5,863 nt of DNA from the NCBI GenBank assembly GCA_019308525.1, contig JAFDIC010000266.1, forward strand, positions 1 to 5,863, in the 5' to 3' direction. The notes beneath the pieces were generated by a model. That model was given only the letters and a program-made list of their open reading frames with translations. It made no database searches and was not told the DNA's origin. Positions 1-5,545 of the stretch are shown piece after piece. Position numbers and translations under genes: made by a program. Numbering within the stretch: position 1 is the stretch's first letter; each line of letters opens with the position of its first letter. This stretch comes from Deltaproteobacteria bacterium. GTDB lineage: Bacteria; Desulfobacterota; DSM-4660; Desulfatiglandales; HGW-15.

Positions 1-75
1 ATCAAGGCCATCCGGGTAAGAAACCCTCGGGTGCTCCCAGAAAGGTCTTTCTACGGGAACGGTCGTCCCTCCTGA
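1..75 (+). CDS. Possible C-terminal tail of an upstream gene (partial)
   Basis: Frame 1 is open from the window edge to a TGA at 73-75 and gives 24 residues beginning IKAIRVRNPRVLPERSF. Its third codon positions are mostly G or C, as in the confident genes downstream, which favours coding. I do not recognise the peptide, and 24 open codons can easily arise by chance. If real, it is the 3' end of a gene on the same strand as the regulator, ending about 55 bases before the regulator's promoter. Frame 3 is also open (3-239), but it runs through the promoter and into the regulator gene, so it is less likely. Confidence 0.3.
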   Translation: MKAIRVRNPRVLPERSFYGNGRPS

Positions 76-129
76 AGGAATTTCAAGACACTTTCTTCGA
101 TAACCACCCCCGGATTTACCAAAAAAAGC

Positions 130-158
130 TTGACATATGTTCAGGCAAGAAGTATTGT
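130..158 (+). promoter_or_regulatory. Sigma70-like promoter of the GntR regulator
   Basis: A perfect -35 box TTGACA lies at 130-135. After a 17-base spacer comes the -10 box TATTGT (153-158), which matches 4 of 6 consensus bases. Transcription would start near 164-167, about 50 bases before the ATG at 218. The promoter sits inside the longest possible reading frame of the regulator (ATG at 137), so the shorter start at 218 fits better. The spacing and the perfect -35 box are seen directly; promoter activity is inferred. Confidence 0.6.
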
Positions 159-165
159 CCAACAA
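155..165 (+). promoter_or_regulatory. Predicted FadR-type GntR operator (autoregulatory)
   Basis: TTGTCCAACAA is a perfect inverted repeat (TTGT, 3-base centre, ACAA). It matches the TNGTNNNACNA pattern known for operators of the FadR subfamily of GntR regulators. It overlaps the last four bases of the -10 box and the expected transcription start, so a bound repressor would block RNA polymerase. It lies immediately upstream of a FadR-type regulator gene, the usual place for an autoregulatory site. Which protein binds here is inferred. Confidence 0.6.
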
Positions 166-217
166 CAGACATCAGACATTACATTTTTTCCGCCAACCAC
201 CCGACGAAAGACGAATC

Positions 218-985
218 ATGCCCCAGTTCAGTTCACTGAAGAAACCTCCTCTCTCACAGGAGGTCGAAAAGCAAATCAGGACCTTCATCAACAGTGGAGT
301 CTACAAACCCGGGGACAAGCTTCCTCCGGAACGGGAGCTTGTGGACCAGTTTCAGGTGAGCCGCACTACGGTCCGTGATGCCTTGAGAAATCTACAAAAC
401 CGGGGGCTCATTTCCGTGAAGCGGGGTGTAAACGCAGGCGCATATGTGTCTGAGCCCAACCCTTACCCGATCACAGAATGCATCGAAAATCTGATTCAGA
501 TGAAGAGGGTGAATTTCGCTCATCTCATTGAAATCAGGCTCTATGTTGAACCTGATGTAGCAAGTGCCGTAGCCCGGTACCATACCCCCCAGGATATTGA
601 CACACTCACCGAACTCCTTGACAAGGCGGAGAAAACCCTGGGGTCCTCCCGGAAAAAAGCCAGGCTGATCAACGTTGGGTTTCATTTTGAGGTGGCAAAA
701 ATCACAGGAAATGCCCTCACTATTTTTCTCTGCCAATCCATAACTCAAGTCCACTCGGCCATGATAATCGAAATGACTCGAACAAAACTGGACAAGAAGG
801 CAATAGGTAAGCTCATTGCGGAGCACAGAACCATCCTGGAGGCTATCGCTGCAAAAGATCCGGAGGAGGCCTTTACAAGGACCAGGGATCATCTTGTGGA
901 AACATATCACACATATTCCAAGATTATCCCCGATGCCTTTGATCATTCTGCTGACGAGCGAATCAAGCACTTCGCCTCCCTTTAG
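218..985 (+). CDS. GntR-family transcriptional regulator, FadR/FCD subfamily
   Basis: This 255-residue protein, normal for the FadR subfamily, is a cytoplasmic DNA-binding regulator. An N-terminal winged helix-turn-helix (about residues 11-78) carries the family hallmarks PGDKLPPERELV (31-42) and the recognition-helix motif VSRTTVRDALRNLQNRGLI (47-65). The C-terminal FCD ligand-binding domain (about 98-235) shows the expected metal-site pattern N152, H156, H203 and H225. In many relatives the first of these is Asp, so Asn here is a mild variation. I chose ATG 218 over ATG 137 because a promoter and operator lie between them and because the wHTH normally begins close to the N-terminus; neither start has a strong ribosome binding site. 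The gene sits upstream of a transporter/enzyme operon on the same strand, which it probably controls along with itself. The effector is likely a small carboxylic acid or related metabolite, but the sequence does not say which. Confidence 0.93.
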   Translation: MPQFSSLKKPPLSQEVEKQIRTFINSGVYKPGDKLPPERELVDQFQVSRTTVRDALRNLQNRGLISVKRGVNAGAYVSEPNPYPITECIENLIQMKRVNFAHLIEIRLYVEPDVASAVARYHTPQDIDTLTELLDKAEKTLGSSRKKARLINVGFHFEVAKITGNALTIFLCQSITQVHSAMIIEMTRTKLDKKAIGKLIAEHRTILEAIAAKDPEEAFTRTRDHLVETYHTYSKIIPDAFDHSADERIKHFASL

Positions 986-994
986 TCCGATGAC

Positions 995-1037
995 CCCCAA
1001 AGCCCTAGCCAGAGGCTCAGGGCAGGAGGGGTTTCTT
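995..1037 (+). terminator. Terminator-like hairpin after the regulator
   Basis: A strong stem-loop starts 10 bases past the regulator's stop codon. GCCCTAGCC (1002-1010) pairs with GGCT plus AGGGC (1014-1023) around an AGA loop, with one bulged C at 1018. An outer CCCC (995-998) can also pair with GGGG (1028-1031). The T-rich tail TTTCTT (1032-1037) is short and broken by a C. It could therefore be an intrinsic terminator of moderate strength, or a partial terminator letting some regulator transcripts continue into the transport genes. Confidence 0.5.
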
Positions 1038-1065
1038 GAAGAAATAGAATTACGCACCGTTTAGT
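1036..1065 (+). promoter_or_regulatory. Weak candidate promoter for the transport operon
   Basis: The 986-1199 gap carries no gene. Within it TTGAAG (1036-1041) and TTTAGT (1060-1065) are separated by 18 bases, each matching 4 of 6 sigma70 consensus positions. It lies just after the terminator-like hairpin and about 130 bases before the first gene of the transport operon, the right region for an operon promoter. The match is weak enough to occur by chance. Confidence 0.25.
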
Positions 1066-1141
1066 GATCAAAAGGAAGTTTAAAGCCAGGGCGAAGGGAG
1101 GTGAGTCAGGTCAGTCTTATGGCAAGTTCTTGGGCTTCAGA

Positions 1142-1150
1142 GGTGAAACC
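1142..1150 (+). promoter_or_regulatory. Possible second GntR site, degenerate
   Basis: GGTGAAACC is a short perfect inverted repeat (GGT, 3 bases, ACC) with the GT-N3-AC core of FadR-family operators, as in the stronger site at 155-165. The flanking bases (A at 1141, G at 1151) do not extend the symmetry. It lies about 50 bases before the ATG of the first operon gene. A site here would link the regulator to the transporter, but so short a match is weak evidence. Confidence 0.25.
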
Positions 1151-1199
1151 GTCTTTCAACAACAGTAACAAGAAATCCAAGAAAGGGGGATAAAACAAA

Positions 1200-1619
1200 A
1201 TGAAACAGTTGAGGGCCAATTGTCTATTCCCATTGTTTTTCATGTTGGTGACAGCAATCATAGGCTTGGCATTGGTCTCACCGCTTGCTGTCGCTGCTGA
1301 GAAGGGTGGGAAATCTCCAGTTAAAACCCTGGAGGTCTGTCCTACTGCAAAGATCACAACGATTGAGTATTTCATGAAAAAGTCAAAATTCAGCGGAGGA
1401 CCTAAACTTCACATAAAAATCGGTATCAAAAACATCTCTGACAAGCCTCTTCGTTACAGGGTAAGCGTTTTCCTGCCGAACGGAGCCTCTTCAGGAGGAT
1501 TCTACCCCAGAAAAGGCAAACCCCCTGTGCTAAAGCCGGGGGAGGAGAAGGTAAGGACATTTCCCATGTATTGTGACAGCATTCCCGATGCCTTTACCGT
1601 AAAGGTAGAGGAGCTGTGA
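1200..1619 (+). CDS. Small secreted protein of unknown function
   Basis: This 139-residue protein is one I do not recognise. It has a clear Sec signal peptide: a basic start (K2, R5), a hydrophobic core (about 9-29) and an AVAA cleavage region (30-33). There is no lipobox cysteine at the cleavage site, so it should be a soluble periplasmic protein of about 106 residues. The mature part looks rich in beta strands, with LHIKIGIKNISDKPLRYRVS (70-89) followed by a proline- and glycine-rich loop and the segment VLKPGEEKVRTFP (110-122), in the style of a small immunoglobulin-like sandwich. It has only two mature cysteines, C47 and C125, near opposite ends, which could form a disulfide. AGGGGGA (1184-1190) lies 9 bases before the ATG. 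The gene is 45 bases upstream of the TAXI solute-binding protein, so an accessory role in binding or uptake is possible. That role is inferred from position only. Confidence 0.8.
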   Translation: MKQLRANCLFPLFFMLVTAIIGLALVSPLAVAAEKGGKSPVKTLEVCPTAKITTIEYFMKKSKFSGGPKLHIKIGIKNISDKPLRYRVSVFLPNGASSGGFYPRKGKPPVLKPGEEKVRTFPMYCDSIPDAFTVKVEEL

Positions 1620-1638
1620 CCAATTTTGTGACCAATTG
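1615..1638 (+). repeat. 12-bp tandem duplication across a stop codon
   Basis: TGTGACCAATTT (1615-1626) is followed directly by TGTGACCAATTG (1627-1638), with 11 of 12 bases identical. The first copy contains the stop codon of the small secreted protein (TGA at 1617-1619). Because the unit is 12 bases long, the second copy repeats the TGA in the same frame at 1629-1631. It looks like a small slippage duplication. Whether it has any function is unknown. Confidence 0.7.
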
Positions 1639-1664
1639 AAGAAGGCACGAAAGGAGGAGGTCTA

Positions 1665-2654
1665 ATGAAGACAAGGATAAAGGGATACTCGGTCCTGGCA
1701 ACACTATTCTTTACAATATCTATCCTCATGATGGCGCCGGGAACCGCCGGTGCAGTCAAATTTCTGTCTTTCGGAACAGGGAGCCCCGCCGGTACCTACT
1801 ATTTTATTGGAGCAGGGTTTGCTGCAATCATCAACAAGCATGTGCCTGGAGTAAGGGTAACGGCGGAATCGACTGCTGCCTCCACTGAAAACGCCCGGTA
1901 TATAATCAGGGGTAAAATGGACATGGGCCTCGCGTGTATGGGAACCCTTGCGGATCTGAAGAAACAGGGAATGGATGTGGACAAGGTGCGCCTCATTGCC
2001 ATCGGCCATACCAGCGATACCCACTGGATAGTGCGAAGGGATTCTCCCATAAAATCCTGCGCTGATTTCAAGGGCAAGGTCATCGGTGTGGGCCCGGCAG
2101 GAAGCGCCACACTGAACATTTACTCGAAAAAGCATCTGGCCACGGGATGGGGCATTGAGTTCAAGGATATAAAGCCCAAATATATCGCATTCCATGAAAT
2201 AACCCGGGGGATCAGGGACAATACCATTGACGCGGGGATCATTGCCGCCGGGTATCCAATTGCCGCTGTCATGGAACTCGCCAGGGATATCCCCATTCGC
2301 CTGCTGGAAACAGATGCCAAGGCCCTTAGGAAGCTGCGGGCCAAGTATCCTAATGTAACACCCTTTGTTATTCCTGCAGGCACCTATAAGGGCATTGACA
2401 AGGATGTTCACACTTATACGCTTCCACAAATGTGGATCTGCAGGGCCAGCCTGCCTGAAGATATTGTTTACCAGATCATCAAGGCCGTTTATGACCGGCC
2501 TGAGGAAAGGAACGCCATCCATCCTATGGCAAAAAAGTACACCATTGAAAACGCATTCAGGGGATCCAAGTCAGTGCCCGTGGGATATCATCCCGGGGCG
2601 ATAAGGTATTACAAGGAAAAGGGGATCTGGGATAAGAGGGGGCAGTATCAATAG
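1665..2654 (+). CDS. TAXI-family TRAP transporter solute-binding protein
   Basis: This 329-residue protein has the usual length for TAXI (TRAP-associated extracytoplasmic immunogenic) binding proteins, which capture a solute in the periplasm and deliver it to the membrane permease. A Sec signal peptide covers residues 1-30, with cleavage likely after AGA (28-30). The mature protein opens with family features: FLSFGTGSPAGTYYFIGAGF (33-52), then VPGVRVTAESTAAST and later a MDMGLA segment. The next gene encodes the matching fused permease, which supports the assignment. Characterised TAXI proteins bind glutamate, glutamine or dicarboxylates such as 2-oxoglutarate; the ligand here cannot be read from the sequence. 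An excellent ribosome binding site, AAGGAGGAGG (1651-1660), precedes the ATG and suggests high expression, as expected for a binding protein needed in excess over its permease. Confidence 0.95.
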   Translation: MKTRIKGYSVLATLFFTISILMMAPGTAGAVKFLSFGTGSPAGTYYFIGAGFAAIINKHVPGVRVTAESTAASTENARYIIRGKMDMGLACMGTLADLKKQGMDVDKVRLIAIGHTSDTHWIVRRDSPIKSCADFKGKVIGVGPAGSATLNIYSKKHLATGWGIEFKDIKPKYIAFHEITRGIRDNTIDAGIIAAGYPIAAVMELARDIPIRLLETDAKALRKLRAKYPNVTPFVIPAGTYKGIDKDVHTYTLPQMWICRASLPEDIVYQIIKAVYDRPEERNAIHPMAKKYTIENAFRGSKSVPVGYHPGAIRYYKEKGIWDKRGQYQ

Positions 2655-2713
2655 ATTCATCGGCAGTTCAGGTACTCCCATCCCCGGTACTGCTTAGGTC
2701 TTCAGCAGCAGTA

Positions 2714-2746
2714 GCGGGGAACAGATTTCCCGCCCATCTTGAGATG
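2714..2746 (+). other. Intergenic stem-loops between binding protein and permease genes
   Basis: GCGGGGAA (2714-2721) pairs with TTTCCCGC (2726-2733) around the loop CAGA, giving an 8-bp stem with one G-T wobble. A smaller hairpin, CATC/GATG with loop TTGA (2735-2746), follows directly. No T-run comes after, so this is not a classic terminator. In other transport operons such structures protect the upstream binding-protein mRNA and lower permease expression; that role here is inferred. The rest of the 111-base gap shows nothing clear apart from the weak AAAGGT (2755-2760) before the permease ATG. Confidence 0.5.
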
Positions 2747-2765
2747 TCCCAGTAAAAGGTAGGGC

Positions 2766-4736
2766 ATGGATGAAAAAATCAACAAACCCGAGGAATCCGG
2801 GGCCATAAGTACAAGGCAAAGAAACCTTGCAGGATTTTCGGGCCGCCTCGTCAGATGGATCGCAGTGGGTATGAGCCTGTTCCAGGTCTACACCGGCTAT
2901 TTCCAGTTTACGGCCATGAACCAGAGGGTCCCCCATGTCGTTCTCGGGTTCATTCTGATATTTCTGGTCTATCCCATGAGCAAGAAGGGAAGAAAGGACA
3001 GGCTCAGCCTGGACAGCATCATAGCCGCCTCATTCATTTTGATATGCGGCATTTATGTCTTGCTAACTTGGTTCAAGAAGATGGGGGCCATGGGGCTGGA
3101 ACCCCCTCTATATGAACTCATTATGGGGGGCATTTTCATAATCCTGCTAATTGAAGGCACGAGAAGGGCCTTGGGCTGGGCTTTTCCTTCAGTTGCAGTG
3201 CTGATCCTCCTCTATGCGCGCTTTGGACAAATAATGCCCGGCCCCCTTGCCCATAAGAACTACGGGGTTGAGCGAATCATCTCCAGTATGTTCATCACAA
3301 CGGATGGCATATTCGGCATGCTTGCCGGAATCTCCGCAACCTTTATTTTTCTGTTCATATTGTTCGGCGCCATGCTCAGGGAAGCTGGAGGCGGGGAATT
3401 CTTTCTGGACCTTGCCTATGGTATTTGCGGTAGGTTCAGAGGAGGTCCAGCAAAAATAGCGGTAGTGGCGAGCTCACTCTTCGGCATGCTTTCAGGAAGC
3501 GGGGCGGCCAATGTGGCAGGCACAGGACAGATCACCATTCCTTTGATGAAAAGATCCGGATATCCCCCACATTTTGCAGGCGCAGTCGAAACAGTCTCAA
3601 GCGCAGGAGGTCTACTCATGCCCCCTATCATGGGGAGTGCGGCTTTCATTATCATGGAAGTCCTAGGAGTGAATTACATGGTCATCATCAAGGCCTCTAT
3701 CCTGACGGCCGTTCTTTATTACCTGGGGCTCTTTTTGATGATCGATATCGAGGCCCAAAAGATCGGGCTGGTAGGACTTGAGAAGAAAGATATCCCTCCC
3801 TTGAAGGAGACCCTGAAAAACGGGTGGCACTTTTTCATCCCCCTCTTTGTTCTGATCTATTTCCTGGGTATCGAGAAGACATCCGTAACGAGGGCAGCCC
3901 TGTGGGCCAACATCAGTGTCCCTCTGGTGGCCATGATGCGGAAGAAGTCCCGCATATCATTTTCGAGGATTCTGACAGGCCTGGAGAAAGCTGCGCTCAC
4001 GGCTGCGCCCGTGGTTGCCATACTCTCACTTGGCGGGATCGTGGTGGGGATGATTACCCTTACGGGCTTGGGCCTGACAATGTCTTCCATCCTGATTGAA
4101 ATATCCCATGGGAACCTCTTTCTCCTCCTCCTGATGACCATGGCAGCCTCCATTGTCCTTGGAATGGGGGTTCCTCCTGTGGCGGCCTACATCGTCCTGG
4201 CTATACTGGTTGTCCCTGCCCTAATCAAGATGGGGATTTATCCCCTTGCGGCCCATCTTTTTGTGTTCTACTTCGGAGTCATCGCAGGCATTACCCCTCC
4301 CATGGCCCCTGACGCCTTTATTGCAGCGGGGATAGCAGATTCGCCCATGATGAAGACCGCCTTGACCGCTTGCAGACTGGCGCTAGTCATCTTTATCTTA
4401 CCCTATATATTTGTCCATAACAACGCACTGCTCCTAGTCGGAAGTGCAGCCGAGATCTTACACGTCTCTATTACCGCATTTTTCGGTGTACTGGCCCTTG
4501 CCTCTGCCATACAGAACTACCTGGGCGGAAGGCTGCCCATTCACATGAGGCTTTTGCTCTTCCTTGGAGGCACCTGTCTCATCTATCCGGGCTGGATAAC
4601 AGACCTCGGGGGCATGTTTATTGTTGTGACAATGCTCTTTTTGAGGATTCCTGACCAGTTGAAACGCCTTACCAGTAAGGTTTTCAAGCGCGGTTCACCC
4701 GATGCGTTGACGCAAACCAAACAGGAGCAGTGTTGA
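2766..4736 (+). CDS. TRAP transporter permease, fused DctQ-DctM (TAXI type)
   Basis: This 656-residue integral membrane protein is of the fused kind that partners TAXI binding proteins and drives solute import with an ion gradient (Na+ in characterised TRAP systems). A short soluble start is followed by about four membrane segments (roughly residues 30-140), corresponding to the small DctQ subunit. The large DctM part has its two internal repeats, each with a conserved glycine/proline re-entrant region: GSGAANVAGTG (246-256) with GGLLMPPIMG (281-290) in the first half, and GMGVPPVAAYIV (466-477) with ITPPMAPDAFIAA (509-521) in the second. The C-terminus has extra segments ending in the PGWITDLGG region seen in this subfamily. 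Length is normal and nothing looks broken. Its TGA stop overlaps the next gene's ATG by one base, so the two are probably translationally coupled. Confidence 0.96.
   Translation: MDEKINKPEESGAISTRQRNLAGFSGRLVRWIAVGMSLFQVYTGYFQFTAMNQRVPHVVLGFILIFLVYPMSKKGRKDRLSLDSIIAASFILICGIYVLLTWFKKMGAMGLEPPLYELIMGGIFIILLIEGTRRALGWAFPSVAVLILLYARFGQIMPGPLAHKNYGVERIISSMFITTDGIFGMLAGISATFIFLFILFGAMLREAGGGEFFLDLAYGICGRFRGGPAKIAVVASSLFGMLSGSGAANVAGTGQITIPLMKRSGYPPHFAGAVETVSSAGGLLMPPIMGSAAFIIMEVLGVNYMVIIKASILTAVLYYLGLFLMIDIEAQKIGLVGLEKKDIPPLKETLKNGWHFFIPLFVLIYFLGIEKTSVTRAALWANISVPLVAMMRKKSRISFSRILTGLEKAALTAAPVVAILSLGGIVVGMITLTGLGLTMSSILIEISHGNLFLLLLMTMAASIVLGMGVPPVAAYIVLAILVVPALIKMGIYPLAAHLFVFYFGVIAGITPPMAPDAFIAAGIADSPMMKTALTACRLALVIFILPYIFVHNNALLLVGSAAEILHVSITAFFGVLALASAIQNYLGGRLPIHMRLLLFLGGTCLIYPGWITDLGGMFIVVTMLFLRIPDQLKRLTSKVFKRGSPDALTQTKQEQC
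4723..4727 (+). promoter_or_regulatory. Ribosome binding site that sets the amidohydrolase start
   Basis: AGGAG at 4723-4727 is 8 bases before ATG 4736 but only 2 bases before the in-frame GTG at 4730. Good spacing therefore supports ATG 4736, which overlaps the permease stop in a TGATG arrangement typical of coupled genes. Confidence 0.7.
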
Positions 4737-5539
4737 TGAAGAAATCATATATCCTTGATATGACCTGGACGGAATTCAGGGATTGTGTTGACGAGAGAAC
4801 CGCTGTGCTTATCCCCATGGGTTCCACAGAGCTGGAAGGCCCCCACCTCCCTCTGGGGGTGGATAGCCTGGTAGCGGATGCTGTTGCCGGGAGTTTGATA
4901 GAAGAGGAGGGAGTTCTAGTGGGACCCGGGCTGCCTGTAGGATACTCCGCGTGGTTCAGTCCGTTCCCAGGCACTATCTCTCTGGAGCAGGAGACCCTGA
5001 CTCACGTGATCACAGAGTACAGCGCATCTCTGATGCGACATGGCGTCAGGCTCATGGTCTTTCTGAATGCCCACCGAGGCAATAACGCGTCCATTGACGC
5101 GGCAGCCCGTTCGTTGGTACTGGAATACCCGGTGCGCATAGGCATGCTGAGCATCTGGAAAATAGCCAATGATCTGGCCGCAGACAAAAGAGGGCTCATC
5201 AGAGAGGGCGGCTTTACCCATGGGGGCGAGATCATGACATCCCTTATTCTCGCGCTAAGGCCGGGGCTGGTGGTCAAAGAGAACATGAAGCCTGACGCCC
5301 CAGGATCCCCTCCGGATTGTGCCTTCCAGGTGAAAAACTCTCTTGGAGACGTTGCCTTCAAAGGCTCTGTGCAAACCCTCTACCAGCATGTCCGTGAGAT
5401 AACTGACAGCGGTGTCTTTGGCGACCCCACCCGGGCCTCCGCCGAAAAGGGAAAGACGATCCTGGATCTCGTCACAGATTATGTCAGGGATTTTGTGCGG
5501 CAGTTCAGGACCCTCCCCCTGCCGGAAAGGAGGAAATGA
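4736..5539 (+). CDS. Creatininase-family amidohydrolase, atypical metal site
   Basis: This 267-residue cytoplasmic protein has the length and fold signatures of the creatininase family, metal-dependent hydrolases of cyclic amides and related bonds (creatininase, the formamide hydrolase of riboflavin/F420 synthesis, MftE peptidase). The N-terminal motif reads GSTELEGPHLPLGVDS (29-44). Typical members have GSTEQHGPHLPLGTD, so E32, H37 and D43 are kept, but the ligand His of EQH is Glu (E34) here. The second motif is NAHRGN (111-116) in place of NGHGGN, keeping H113. The third is THGGEIMTS (161-169), where many members have HAGExETS, so M167 replaces a Glu. These changes suggest a distinct subfamily or altered metal use. 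Placement directly after the transporter, with a 1-base overlap, suggests it acts on the imported solute. The family is clear; the substrate is unknown. Confidence 0.9.
   Translation: MKKSYILDMTWTEFRDCVDERTAVLIPMGSTELEGPHLPLGVDSLVADAVAGSLIEEEGVLVGPGLPVGYSAWFSPFPGTISLEQETLTHVITEYSASLMRHGVRLMVFLNAHRGNNASIDAAARSLVLEYPVRIGMLSIWKIANDLAADKRGLIREGGFTHGGEIMTSLILALRPGLVVKENMKPDAPGSPPDCAFQVKNSLGDVAFKGSVQTLYQHVREITDSGVFGDPTRASAEKGKTILDLVTDYVRDFVRQFRTLPLPERRK
5526..5533 (+). promoter_or_regulatory. Ribosome binding site with ambiguous start downstream
   Basis: AAAGGAGG is a near-perfect Shine-Dalgarno inside the end of the amidohydrolase gene. It is 2 bases from ATG 5536, which overlaps the amidohydrolase stop as ATGA but stops after 13 codons. 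It is 12 bases from TTG 5546, which is in frame with the MmgE/PrpD protein. The spacing is not ideal for either, but the site shows that translation begins around here. Confidence 0.55.
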
Positions 5540-5545
5540 CAAGCA

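Noticed and set aside
137..217. N-terminal extension of the regulator from ATG 137
   Set aside because: The predicted -10 box and operator lie inside it, the extra 27 residues look unlike a GntR N-terminus, and there is no ribosome binding site before 137.
3..239. Frame 3 open from the window edge to TGA at 237-239
   Set aside because: It would run through the promoter and operator and 22 bases into the regulator gene; its third codon positions lack the G/C bias of the real genes and the peptide is unrecognisable.
392..1057. Open frame of 221 codons on the - strand
   Set aside because: It is antisense to the regulator gene and the hairpin beyond it; the translation has no recognisable motifs.
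1704..2522. Long open frame of 272 codons on the - strand
   Set aside because: It lies wholly opposite the TAXI binding protein, which has clear family motifs and a strong ribosome binding site. The antisense translation is rich in Cys, Gly, Arg and Pro and resembles no family I know.
2662..2693. GGTACT direct repeat and GCAGT/ACTGC inverted repeat after the binding protein gene
   Set aside because: The repeat is only 6 bases and the possible stem 5 bp with a loop of about 21 bases, with no T-run; too weak to call a terminator or operator.
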